Shown: one piece after another, positions 34,933 through 45,965 of the stretch
Numbering within the stretch: the first letter of the stretch is position 1
How the letters are laid out: every line of letters begins with the position of its first letter
NCBI GenBank assembly: GCA_023078685.1
Contig: JALGAS010000004.1
Location: 2,790,001 to 2,854,000, forward strand
Direction: 5' to 3'
DNA: 64,000 bases
Source of the DNA: Neopestalotiopsis rosae
Taxonomy: Eukaryota > Ascomycota > Sordariomycetes > Amphisphaeriales > Sporocadaceae
The notes under the pieces: model-generated
Seen by the model: the letters and a program-made list of their open reading frames with translations, nothing else
Told to the model about the DNA's origin: nothing
The model's database searches: none
Made by a program: the position numbers and the translations under genes

Positions 34933-37239
34933 TTACAGGATCATGGCAATGGAGAGACCGACAAAGCCGAGGACTGCAGATGCGGCCTTGAGGGCGGAAG
35001 AACCGGCAGTGACCGGGTAGGTCGAGGTGGCCTTGGCGCTGCCACTTGAAGTGGAGTTTGAGCCGCTGTGGCTGCCAGTCACAGTAGGGTAGCCAGACTG
35101 GGCACCGCTGCCAGAGCCAGAGCCCGAGCCGGAGGAGCCAGTAGGGTAGCCAGATGCAGTGGCGAGGGTAGAGAGAGTTGAGGGCTTGGAGCTGGCAGTC
35201 ACAGCATCGTTGGAAGAGGTGTACTTGGCAGATGAAGAAGAGCCAGCGCCAGAGCCGGAGCCAGAACCGGAGCCGGAGCCGGAGCCTGAACCAGACGATC
35301 CTGAGCCCGAAGAGCCAGTGGGGTAAGCACCTGCCGAGCCAGTGACGGAACCCGATCCGGAGCCAGAGCCAGAGCCAGACGAGCCGGATCCAGAGCCAGA
35401 GCCGGAAGAGCCAGAGCCAGTTCCAGAGCCAGAGCCAGAGCCAGAGCCGGAAGAACCAGAGCCAGTTCCAGAGCCGGAGCCAGACGATCCAGTAGGCGAA
35501 GCACCCTCGGTAGCAGTGACAGGGCAGATTGTGGTGGAAATGGCGATAGTCTCATAAACAGTGCTTCCGCCGGAAGTAGCAGTCTTTGTGCTGTAGATGG
35601 TGCTGGTCGAGGATCCAACAACGCTTCCCGAGCCAGAGCCAGAGCCGGATCCAGAGCCAGATCCAGAACCAGTACCCGAGCCAGAGCCGGAGCCGGAGCC
35701 GGAGCCAGAGCCAGCAGTGGGAGAAACAGTTGCACCACCACTGTGAGGTCCGGTGGCGCTGACAGCGTCGGTAGCCGAGGCACCGATAGCACCGGTACCA
35801 GTTGCGCCGGCACCTCCACCAATACCGCCAGTTGCGCCAGCTCCTCCGGTAGCACCGGCACCACCGCCAATACCGCCGGTTGCGCCAGCACCTCCACCAA
35901 TGCCTCCAGTTGCACCGCCGATACCGCCAGTTGCGCCAGCACCTCCAGTAGCACCAGCTCCTCCAGTAGCACCAGCTCCTCCAGTAGCACCGGCACCGCC
36001 GCCGATACCGCCAGTTGCGCCAGCACCTCCAGTGGCTCCAGCACCACCGCCAACACCGCCAGTAGCACCAGCTCCTCCAGTAGCACCAGCTCCTCCAGTA
36101 GCACCAGCTCCTCCAGTAGCACCAGCTCCTCCAGTGGCACCGGCACCGCCGCCAACTCCACCGCCAATGCCACCAGTAGCACCGATACCGCCAGTGGCAC
36201 CGGCACCGCCGCCGACTCCACCGCCGACACCTCCGGTAGCACCAGCTCCGCCGGTAACGGCATCAGTAGCGGAAGCACCGATAGCTCCGGTGCCAGTTGC
36301 TCCAGCTCCACCACCGACTCCAGCGCCGCCAGTACCAGTAGCACCAGCGCCGCCGCCAACTCCTGCGCCGCCAGTAGCACCGACAGCACCAGTGGCCGAA
36401 GCACCGATGCCACCGGTACCAGTAGCACCTGCACCGCCGCCGAGGCCGATGGAAATAACGGCTGTGCCACTTGCTCCTCCGCTGACAGCACCAGTAGCAG
36501 TGACCTCACCGCCCAGGGTGGCGCTCACACCTCCGCTGCCAGAGTTGTGGCAAGAACCGCCGCTGGCGTAGACACCAACGCCAAGGTCGATGTTTGTAGC
36601 AATGCCGGCAATGATGTCGAGGACAGCCGAGACATCAGCTCCAACGTGCAGGGAGCCAATGGTCAGGCCACCACCAAAGAGGCCAGTAAGGCTGGCACCA
36701 ACATCCAGGTCGGCAGTGATTCCGACAATAGCCTGGAAGAAGGCACCAATGGAGGTCTGAATGTCGAGGAGGGCCTCGCCATAGACGCTGCAGCCGTTGC
36801 AGCCGGCAACAACATCAACCTTGGCCTGGATGGCAGCGAAAAGATCGGCGCAAACCGAAGCAAAGGCCGAGATGTCAGCCTGAAGACCAATGAGATCGGT
36901 CAGGGAGATGGATCCAGCGACGTTGCAAGTGCTAACACCAGCGTTCAGGGTAGCAAGCAGCTCAGCCAAGGCCGAGATGGAGACACTGAGGTCGGCACCA
37001 GCAGACAGGCCGACGATGGCATCGCTACAGGCGGAGGCCTTGGCGTGGCAGCCCGAAAGGGCAGTGCCAATGACACTGACACCGGCACCGGCACCGACGG
37101 AAGCGGAGCCACCAATGGAAATACCACCGCTGCCACCAAGACCAAGGTCGAAGGTGCGCTTGTCCTGCTGTTGCTGAAGGGACTCGGCTGAGACACCCAG
37201 GACGAGGGCGAGGATGGCGATTTCACGTGCGTTTCTCAT
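34933..37239 (-). CDS. Low-complexity cell-wall protein with signal peptide and GPI-like tail
   Basis: A single exon encodes 768 residues. Residues 1-19 are a signal peptide. A Cys-containing region (about 60-250; Cys in GCHAKASACS, STCNVAG, ASVCADL, AGCNGCSV, GGSCHNS) is rich in Ala, Leu, Val and Asp and probably helical. From about 255 to 500, short Gly-Ala-Thr units (GAGATGG and GVGGG variants) repeat many times. Then come Gly-Ser runs, and an S-T-I-Y-S-T-K-T-A-T segment typical of fungal wall proteins. The last 20 residues form a hydrophobic GPI-type signal (AVLGFVGLSIAMIL). It is likely anchored to membrane or wall, possibly an adhesin or surface coat. The Cys spacing does not match CFEM. 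Repeat number probably varies between strains. Confidence 0.8.
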   Translation of the reverse strand: MRNAREIAILALVLGVSAESLQQQQDKRTFDLGLGGSGGISIGGSASVGAGAGVSVIGTALSGCHAKASACSDAIVGLSAGADLSVSISALAELLATLNAGVSTCNVAGSISLTDLIGLQADISAFASVCADLFAAIQAKVDVVAGCNGCSVYGEALLDIQTSIGAFFQAIVGITADLDVGASLTGLFGGGLTIGSLHVGADVSAVLDIIAGIATNIDLGVGVYASGGSCHNSGSGGVSATLGGEVTATGAVSGGASGTAVISIGLGGGAGATGTGGIGASATGAVGATGGAGVGGGAGATGTGGAGVGGGAGATGTGAIGASATDAVTGGAGATGGVGGGVGGGAGATGGIGATGGIGGGVGGGAGATGGAGATGGAGATGGAGATGGAGATGGVGGGAGATGGAGATGGIGGGAGATGGAGATGGAGATGGAGATGGIGGATGGIGGGAGATGGIGGGAGATGGAGATGGIGGGAGATGTGAIGASATDAVSATGPHSGGATVSPTAGSGSGSGSGSGSGTGSGSGSGSGSGSGSGSVVGSSTSTIYSTKTATSGGSTVYETIAISTTICPVTATEGASPTGSSGSGSGTGSGSSGSGSGSGSGTGSGSSGSGSGSGSSGSGSGSGSGSVTGSAGAYPTGSSGSGSSGSGSGSGSGSGSGSGAGSSSSAKYTSSNDAVTASSKPSTLSTLATASGYPTGSSGSGSGSGSGAQSGYPTVTGSHSGSNSTSSGSAKATSTYPVTAGSSALKAASAVLGFVGLSIAMIL
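35760..36440 (-). repeat. Coding minisatellite for GAGATGG units
   Basis: Imperfect repeats of about 15-30 bp encode Gly-Ala-Gly-Ala-Thr-Gly-Gly and Gly-Val-Gly-Gly variants. Similar units at 35,940-35,990 and 36,060-36,140 are almost identical, pointing to recent expansion. A second Gly/Ser block occupies 35,090-35,480 and 35,620-35,710. Confidence 0.8.
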
Positions 37240-38925
37240 TTTTGCGGTATTGTATAGTAATTGTTGTGAATGATTGTTGTGTGTAAATGCTGTTGTGATG
37301 AATGTATTCGAGAGAAAGGACTGACACGGTCAGATGTGATTGAATATTATTAGCGAGTGTATGTTTCGACTGTAAATAGAAAGAGAATGGAGAGATAGGA
37401 AAACGAGGAAAGATTGATTGACTGATGATAGAAAAAGAAGTTGAATCAAACAAGCAGCTCGACGCCCTCTTATATCCATCTATCTCTCACGAGCATCCTC
37501 GGGACTGTAGTTGACGGTTCTCCTCTGGCCGCGCTAAAAGCGTTCCTCGTGTTTTCGAAATATGATCAATGGCCTCGAAACGACCCATCACAACTAGCAG
37601 TCGAAGAGCTAACCACATGTCAGCCTGGTAGTGTCAAAGAGCATGGAGGCTACGGTTCGGTCAACCGAGTCCCACAAAGATCGACGAGAAAACTACCGGC
37701 TCGCTGGCCTATGCAGATCAGCCGCTGTGACCCAGCGTCCCGTAATCTCGGAGAGGACTTTCAAATGAGGTATGGCCGGCGGTGGAAGGGCAGAAGTGCT
37801 GCAAACATCCAGACCCAAAGTGTGCTGTTCCAAAAGTGTTCTGTTCCACCTGAGAGCTAAGCAATGGCGGCCCTCAGGTTAGACGGCATAATATACACGT
37901 GTGGGGCAACATGCAACAACACAGACTGCCGAAGGACACAGCAAGGACATACGATGTGTGCTGCCATGCTTGGTACGGGAGATGGAGGCGGAATGGCCGG
38001 CCAGACCATGTTGGCGCATTCTGGATCCGGGGACGCCCTGTGGTCTGTGATAGTACTAGACATACAACTTGGCTCTGGGGTCTTTCCGAATGCGGCTTCG
38101 AGAAAAGTGACAGAATAAGCTTGAAGCGCATTGAAACATGACGACGGCGTGATTTCTGTATACTATGGTCCATCTTTCATTTAACCTTGTGGAGCACAGG
38201 CATGCCCGACGGCGATCGTCCCCACTCATCTAGGCTGAGGTGGTGCAAGGGTCGTCCCAGCCATGTCTATAGCGGTTTAGCTGGCGCGTTCGAGACACAA
38301 CCTAGCACGCAAAGACCATCAAAGCACAACACTCTGAATGCTCTATTAGGTGAGAAGAATGACGAGATGAGTCTTGCTCGTTGGCTGCCCGTCTTATTTT
38401 CGTAGTGTGATTTTTGTGCTTCAAGCGGCAGTTTTCTTATTTCAACAGAGGTCATGTTGGTTAAAAATTATCTGTCAGACCTGTCGTCTGAAATTGGTGG
38501 CTCGAGCTGGTGCCATTAGATCGGGCATCATACGGCCGTGCGGAATAAAAGGAGAAGCTGCCTGATTGTGTCTAGACCTCTGACATGAACAAAGTCGTTT
38601 TGTTGGTAAGCCTCGCCATTCATGTGCCGTGGCAGTGATGGAGTTTCCAGTTTGCATTTCTTGGGCAAGGAGCGGTGCGTGATACGAGCAAGTTCACCGT
38701 CGCATCACTCATGCGCAGATCTGCAAGCGGTAGTGCATCGACCAGGTGTTTTCCAAACATACCTTCGGGAATTTTTTTCTGAGACGATCCGGGGATCACA
38801 GTTTTTCTTTGGCTTTGGGCTAGACAGGTTGAATATGGTAGTGATTGGCGCAAACTCTAGCGGAGCTCTCCCCTGGAATTCCCTTCCTTGCTTGAATATA
38901 TCATCTCGGGCGAGTTCCAGGGCAA
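37240..38925. other. Intergenic, about 1.7 kb
   Basis: Promoter of the wall protein, and 3' flank of the beta-glucosidase. Short frames lack family likeness. Confidence 0.45.
37469..37477 (-). promoter_or_regulatory. Candidate TATA box of the repeat wall protein gene
   Basis: GATATAAG on the minus strand, 230 bp before the ATG and upstream of a pyrimidine-rich leader. Confidence 0.35.
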
Positions 38926-41531
38926 CTAAACCTGGATGGTCCCCGTCATCCTGACATCGCGACTACTAGCACCTACAAACACGGTGTAGTTGCCGTCCTG
39001 GATCTTCCACTGCTGGGAGGCTACGTCCCAGACACTAAAGTCCCGTCGAGTCAATTCGAAACGAACTGTCGTTGACTCTCCGGGTTCGAGATGTACTTTT
39101 TCGAATCCACGGAGCTGCTTCGGCGGGCTATCTGGAATGCCCATGTACAGCTGCGCCACCTCTGCACCCGCCACGGGGCCCGTGTTTGTGACCGTGCTGT
39201 CGACTGTGGTCACAATAGTCCAAAGATCTGCATTGGAATCCAGGGCAGCATTGAGTCCTGTGGAGTTGATTGCCAATTGGTCAAAGTCAAAAGTTGTATA
39301 GGTCAGACCATATCCAAATTCGTAGCGTGGAGTGATGTCCTTCTCGTCGAAATATCGGTAGTCGAGGTAGACACCTTCGGTATAGTCGCATTGAGGATCG
39401 GTGTCGTTGGGCCCTGCCTTGCCACAGACGTGATAGACCGAGTAGTCACTTTCGTTCTTGGCCATGGTATAGGGTAGCTTTCCAGAGAACCCTGCTTCAC
39501 CATAGAGGAGCTGAACCAGAGCAGTGCCACTGTCCTGACCAGGAAGATGTGCTATAATGGTCGCGGTCACATTCGGATGTTCGATCCATTGGTCAACGAG
39601 GCGCACCCCTACAGTGTGAACTATCACAATGGTATTGGCACACTTTGATGCAACATTGAGAACGAGGCCATCACTGGGGTCGTCATGGAGCCCTTCTCTA
39701 TCCCAGCCCTCCGTCGATATGGCATTGATGAGCACCAGGCAGGCTTCAGAAGCGGCATTGACTCCAGGATTCGTAGAGTCAAGATCCCAGTTCAGCCACG
39801 TGCCGTCGGCTTTTGCGCGTTGTTGAATCGCGGCCAATGGGTCTATGATGTAGCTTGGCGCATTGGCTCCCGCTCTTCCACCAACGATGATAGTCCCGCC
39901 TTTTGCGGCTTGGTCAAAATGTTGCTCTGTCCCAAGGACTGCCTGTGCCATCTCTGGTGAGGAGAAATACCCCAGTTGGAATACAGTGTCGGTATTCTTG
40001 GTCCTTGGTATTGTTGCATCGTAACCGTACACGGACAGCATTTTTGGTTTTGCCTTGAACGGCAACGCCTCATCAACATTCTTCACAAGAACATGACCAG
40101 CAATCGCACCTTCGAGCAGTATGGGCTCCGATTCTGGTATTCTTGCATCAACAATATCATGCGGGAGTGTGAGGTTCTTCATGCCTATTCCAGGTGTGGG
40201 GAAGTCTGTGCCATCTTGGCCCATCAGGTACCAAGCAGCAGTGATGCTGTATATGTTAGCTTGTCATGCATCTGAACTATATAGTCTTGGCGAACTCACC
40301 GAACTGCCATGTCCGTGACCCTGTCCTCACTCACGCTACCATTGTGGACTGCTGCTGTCAGGTTGTCACCCCAATTGCCGCCTCCGGGCATGAGCATGTC
40401 AAGTCCTGCATTGGCCGAATCGAGGCTGTGTATAGCATTCCAGTCCAGCATGATGAAGCCTTGAAATGAGGTCTCGGTTTTCAGTAACCCATTCATGACT
40501 TTGCTGTTTTCACAACCATATGTATTGTTGATGCGATTATACGAACACCTTGAAATGGATTAGCATTGTTATGCGAGTTTGAGGTGCATTGTTATGCTCG
40601 GAATCCCGTCCACTTACATGGCCGAGGCGACTCCTGCTTGGACAGCGTCCATGAATGGCCAAAAGTAATACTCATGCATGGTCTTATCGTCGACATTGGA
40701 GGAAGCTGCTTCAACTCCAAAGTATGGCCGCCTATATGTCTCTTGCTCATTGGCAATAAGATGCTGCAAAGGCGTCGTCAATGATATGAGGTCAAATCAG
40801 GGGTTTTCATAGAACTACCTTGATAACTGCAATAACGCCGGCATCCTGAGTACCGGCAATAGTTTCAGCATTGAGCCTGCCAGATAAGTACGGATCGACC
40901 GAGAAGCCTTCAAAGTTACGTCCGGCCAATGGTGATCTCCCAAGTGGTCCAGCATTTGGCCCGAGCATGACGTTTACTGTATACGAGCACGTCAGCACAT
41001 TTTTTCAATCTATATTCGAATAGTGTTGGACCTTCATACCTCCTTTGGCCTTAAACTCGAGGCCCATGTAGAGACCCCTTTCGTATGTCAAGTTCTTGTC
41101 CCAACTAGCACCAGCATGAATGGCGGATGGGTACGAGTTGACCATGTCAGTAGCACGAACGCCGTTTCCAGCATCATGTAGACACATGCCAGGCCAGTTG
41201 AGTCGCGGTACAGTTCCCGTGTTACCGGCACAAATGTTGTCGGACACGGTAAAGCCTCGCGTGATATTGACCTTTTCTTCGAGAGTCATTTGATCCACAA
41301 GATCTCTGGCACTGGCATATGCCGCCTCCCACTTGCCGGTTCCGTTGCCCGCAGCTGTTCCAATGCATTTCAGTATTCGTTTGGATTGAGGTATTCCAGG
41401 CTTAAGCTAGAGCCTTGGTATAACTTACGTGAGGGGTAGGTTGGTGGTGAGCTTGCATACGAAGCCATGACGGATGCTGTTGAGAACAGCACAAGGACGA
41501 CTTGTGCCGCCATTTTCCGCTGCGACTTCAT
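38926..41531 (-). CDS. Secreted beta-glucosidase, GH3 family
   Basis: Six exons (41531-41429, 41354-41040, 40976-40819, 40763-40618, 40548-40300, 40246-38926) join in frame to give 763 residues. All introns have GT-AG borders. The first 24 residues form a signal peptide; Met7 could also serve as start. GH3 hallmarks in order: [29 protein letters not shown], and the nucleophile D276 in G-F-I-M-L-D-W. Then come the beta-sandwich segments Y-G-Y-D-A-T-I-P-R and, near the end, [11 protein letters not shown], closed by the fibronectin-III-like domain. It cleaves beta-linked glucose from cello-oligomers or glucosides outside the cell. An MFS permease on the same strand lies about 1.4 kb upstream. 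Confidence 0.93.
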
Positions 41532-42893
41532 CGTCACGAGCAAAGATGAACTATGCGAAATTAAACAAATGGTTTACCAAGAGCAATGTCCGACCATTAT
41601 TTTGTTCCGTTTTTGCAGTGATTGATTACAAAAGACTGAGCAAACTGGAAATAATGCTGAGGGCAGTTCTGGGGGTGTCAATGGGAAGGAACGAGCCTTG
41701 TAAGAGTTTAATGCTCTTGCACCAGAAGCATCAACACAATCACCCACTTGCAAGTTGACTCCGAATCACAACGTTGTCAAGTTTGTTGCCTGGAAAAGAA
41801 ATGTAGTCAGTACCTTGCTCTCCTGGCGGCGGCAATTGAACAAATAAATATTGTTGGCAATTGACCCAAATGATCTGACACCCTGATCACGGCAGCAAAC
41901 GGTATTAAATGCTGCCGATGCAGACCCAAACATGCATCAGAAAAATCGCTAGAAGCCAAGAAGCCCAATAGCCAAAAGTTACGTAGGTCGTGCAAGGTAA
42001 GACAACCTTAAGAACGCTTCCTGGGACCACATGGCAGGCCGCAGAGAAGCTTAGGGGGGGTTCGGCTAGTCTCCCCCGGGAACCTAACCGCCTGTGACCA
42101 ATTGGAAACCGCCCAAGCTTGCCTGCGCCCTGGCTAAGGGGAGGGGGAACACTGGACTGTACCCATAACGGCATTCGATATGGAGAGAGTTTCGCGACAA
42201 TCACAGCCCAAAGAAACAGCACTGTCGCCCTTCTTCACCGCATCGCTCCCGGGAGGCTGACTGCATGATCCCCGGAGTTTTGAGCGCCGGATGGCGATTC
42301 CGAATTGCCGGTCGGTCACGGATTGCTACCAAAGACGATCGATACGAGAGGTTTCTTCTCATCTCATCCGCTCTTTTGTTCGCTTCTTCTGGCTCCGGTA
42401 GAACACCGGCTGAACCACGGATGATTGTGGTCAATGATCATCACCTACTTGCTGCAAAATGCATGCCGGCTCGACCGGTGATGACGATGTTCCTGCTGCA
42501 AAGGAACGAACCGTATCTTAAAGTGGGGTTCCAATGTTGATTATGCCTAATCACAAGTCCTTGGACGGGAAATAATCACGGCTTCTTTCGTTCGGCAGAG
42601 CGGAATTACGAACTCATGCAACGCCAGAATCTTTGCACGAATGAGGAAATGGATGCTGCTGACTCTCAGCATGGAAACATGACGCATTGTCCAAAAAACG
42701 AATCAATTAATACGCTCGCTCGTACACGGTTTATGTAAGCTGCTGTGCCGGATTTCAACTGGCAGGCTGCACACTCGTCGTCTAATCGTAAACGCTGCAT
42801 CAAGGTATCTCCATCCAAAAATCGTGACATTACGTCGATACTTTTCTACGTTGCATCGACAAACAGAACCTGGCGTCTAGAAAATACCACCAT
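41532..42893. other. Intergenic
   Basis: Beta-glucosidase promoter and MFS 3' flank. No gene is supported; the open frames at 41,900-42,430 show no family likeness. Confidence 0.45.
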
Positions 42894-44612
42894 CTAAGGT
42901 TTCCATCTCCAGGCCGGGTTCTTCCACTCGAGATCCTCAATCTCCTCGGCAGTGAGCCCGTCAAGCGCCTGATCAATATCTTTCTGGTCGCGCTTCTTGT
43001 TGTCGCGCTCCATCCACAGCAAGGTGAGGGTGCTGGAGATGAGAATGGTCGAAGCGGCCGCGAGGTTGAGCCCGTTGCCAATGTGGTAGTTGGGGGCGTC
43101 CCAGGCAATGTAGCTCCAGGTCGCGATCAGGCCGCCAATGTTGCCAAAGGTCATGTTGGTGGCCAGGGACATGGAGCGCGACGTGTCGCTGATGACCTGC
43201 GCAGCGACCTGGGCGTTGGACATGGGCCCAATGGCAAAGGTGCTGCTGGTCAGGAAAAAGGTGGCGGCGTAGCGGACCGTCGGGTTGGTGCTGCCGAGGA
43301 ACATGGCGTAGCCGATCATGACCAGGGGCGCGGCGGCAATGATGAAGATTTGTCGCTTGTCCGTCCTCCAGCTGAGTGCAGGCAGCAGTAGCGTGAAGAA
43401 GGCTCCGACAATGTAGGGGGGCACCGTGTATAGTTGCTTTTGGATTGTGGTGTAAGTCGGGTAGATGGTGGCGACGATTGTTGGCAAGAAGAAGGCCAAT
43501 CCCTGGACCGTGATGTTGTTGAGCATGAACACGAAAGCTGTGCTCAATACTGCAGGGTTCCAGAATCCGTACAACAACTTCTTCTTGGTGAATTTGTCGA
43601 GAACACTGGTTTGTCCGACACGCTCCGACTTGACACGGGCAATAGCCAGGTCCTTCTCCTCTTGTGTGAGCCTGCGTAGGTAGAGATGATTAGCTGCGCC
43701 CATCCACCATATGTCATGAAAATCAGTGTGATGATTATCTTACCATCGGGCAGTCGCGGGTCGGTCAGTCAGCGTGAAGAAAGAAATCAGCGACAATCCA
43801 ATCGTGATAATCCCTTCAATCGCAAAGATCATGCGCCATTTGTGCAGCATTCCAAAGCCAGGCAGACTCAGGATACCAGATGCGAGGAGACCACCAAAGG
43901 CGCCGGCCAAAGGTGACATGACGATGAAGAGGGAAAGTCTAAACGCCAGCTCGGAACGACGGTACCAGCGCGACAGGTAGTAGGAAATTCCCGGCATCAT
44001 GCCACTCTCAAACACACCAAGCACAAATCGCACGCCACAGGCCTGGGGCAACGTGGTGACGAACGCAGTGCCGAGAGAGGCAATACCGAAGCACAGGGAC
44101 ATGATGGGGATCGCCCATCCGGGTCCAAGCCACTTGCAGCCCAGGTTGCAAGGTACCTCGAACAGGATATAGCTGATGTAGAAGACCGACAGCAGCTTGT
44201 TGTAGTCGTACGTGCCCGTCATGCCCAATTCTGTCTCAAGCCCGGCTAGCCTGGCATTACCTGAGCAACAGTCAATATCGCGATGCTCGTAGAAAAGTTC
44301 ATTTGCGGTTGCGAAAACCCACCAATATTTGCTCGGTCGATGAAACAGAACAGATACAGAAGCGCGACAGTGGGTATCACGTAGAGATCGATCTTGAGGC
44401 GCAGTTTCCTCTCGGCGGCTTTGTCGATGTGAACCAACGAATGGCCATATCTGTGGGCGCGTTAGTCTGCAAAGTTTACACTTCCAACGATCAGTCAAGC
44501 GGGATGCTCACCTATCGGTAGCGGCAAGTCCCCTTTCCGCTGCAGTATGGACATTCTCTTCATGCTTCAAGTCCATTGACTTTTCATTATGGTTGTCGTC
44601 AGGGTACGCCAT
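42894..44612 (-). CDS. MFS permease, anion:cation symporter (Dal5/Tna1-like)
   Basis: Four exons (44612-44512, 44450-44323, 44260-43744, 43671-42894) join in frame to give 507 residues. Introns end in CAG. The segment D-L-Y-V-I-P-T-V-A-L-L-Y-L-F-C-F-I-D-R-A-N-I-G is the signature first helix and loop of the ACS family (allantoate, nicotinate, pantothenate permeases). About twelve hydrophobic segments follow. The conserved R-F-V-L-G-V-F-E-S-G-M-M-P-G and R-W-Y-R-R-S-E-L-A-F-R motifs are present. Both ends face the cytosol. The N-terminus is charged (Asp/Glu/Lys/His), and the C-terminus ends E-W-K-N-P-A-W-R. The substrate is probably a small carboxylate or vitamin-like molecule; sequence alone does not decide. 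Confidence 0.92.
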
Positions 44613-45805
44613 CTTGGGCTGCTTGTGGAAGGGATTTCTTTCGCGCGCTCGACCTGGGGAGAGAAGCACGAGACAAGAAGAAGCAAGTCGAGGCAAACAG
44701 GTCAGGAGAGTGGCATTTGAAAGGTAGACACGGCCGCCATAAGTAATGCTGATCGGATATTGATTAAGTTGCGATAAAAGCTACTAGGGTCGTACGTAAC
44801 CACCGACCCTTCTTCTTATTGACTCGTGAGTATTGGTCCTGGCTCACTTTTTCTTTTCTGGACAAACGACCGAGGTGCGATCCTGCGCAAACCCTCGTGG
44901 CTTGACAGAATAGTGGGATAAGTGTTTATCAAGCGAGAAGGCCAAGACACAAAGGTTTGGAGAATCCCAGCGCAGTCAGCCTGGGCAGGTGTTTGGGAGT
45001 CAAGAACCGGCCAATGGATTACACAGCATGACTCTCAGCCGTCCCTTTTCCCAAAGCCGCTGAAGCTTAAAGGGAACTCGAGTGGTTCCTCCTATCGCTA
45101 GTTGCTATCTAGCTCCTCCTCCCCCAGATGGGGTTCCGTGCGGGGGTGGAGAGGCCACTGTGAATAGACCATCTTGGCATGAGGAGAAACGTCGGCCAAC
45201 AACCCAGAGTTGGAATGGCGTCTGCCTTGATTCTGGCAAGCCATGAAGCGCCAAGATCTCTTCGAGACGCAGGTTAACCAGGGCGGTGGACCATCATGAC
45301 AATTACGGCGGCGTACGTGGTAGCAATGCGACGCGTCGACCCTGTGCGCCACTCAAATTGAAGGACAAAAGGGAAAGTGACACATATATGTGCATGATAA
45401 GTAGGACTCTGCAGAGCTCATCACAACGGTCTGTACGAGATGCGGAATATTGCTTACCCAGAATCAACCGCGGATTCAACTGCCACGGCGATAACTTCGG
45501 GTCTTATTGACGGCTCTTGTTGGCATCGTAACTGAGAAGATTCTGTCGCAAACTACATTCCCACCTGCAATGGCGAGAACAACTCAAACAACTTCAAGAC
45601 GCTTGAGTTACTATAGACTAATCACCTCACTAGGGGATGGGTTTATAACAAAACGAGCTCTGCGAGCTGGAGGTCGTGGGCGCAGAGCGTTCAAATGTGT
45701 ACTACAATATAACGGTCCATTTCGACAACACGCTAACCAAAAGCGAGTAGATATTTTGGAGCTTTCATATATCTCGATAAGCGGCGTCGAAGTCCCAACA
45801 ATGAA
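44613..45805. other. Intergenic
   Basis: MFS promoter region and upstream flank of the tRNA. No supported gene. Confidence 0.45.
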
Positions 45806-45937
45806 GCCCCGCTGGCTCAATGGTAGAGCGTAAGACTTCTATGGTATACACCTACTTTCCAGACTCATCTACGAGATGGCTGGATATATGGATCCCTGTG
45901 AATCTTAAGGTTGCGGGTTCGACCCCCGCGTGGGGTT
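45806..45937 (+). tRNA. tRNA-Arg(UCU) with intron
   Basis: A full cloverleaf can be drawn. The acceptor is GCCCCGC (45806-45812) with GTGGGGT (45930-45936), ending in a G1-U72 wobble. The D stem is GCTC/GAGC. The anticodon stem is TAAGA (45831-45835) with TCTTA (45903-45907). Anticodon TCT lies at 45838-45840. The T stem GCGGG/CCCGC flanks loop TTCGACC. The intron (45842-45901, 60 nt) follows the base after the anticodon, the standard eukaryotic position. Confidence 0.92.
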
Positions 45938-45959
45938 CTATTCCTCCATGGCTTTCCTG

Positions 45960-45965
45960 TTTTTT
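45960..45965 (+). terminator. RNA polymerase III terminator of the tRNA gene
   Basis: A run of six T residues begins 22 nt after the tRNA end. Confidence 0.75.

Noticed and set aside
35743..37191. Long plus-strand frames opposite the wall protein (482 and 272 codons), and a 436-codon frame in another minus frame
   Set aside because: The repetitive, stop-poor codons of the Gly/Ala/Ser gene keep every frame open. Only the 768-codon frame has a signal peptide and GPI-type end.
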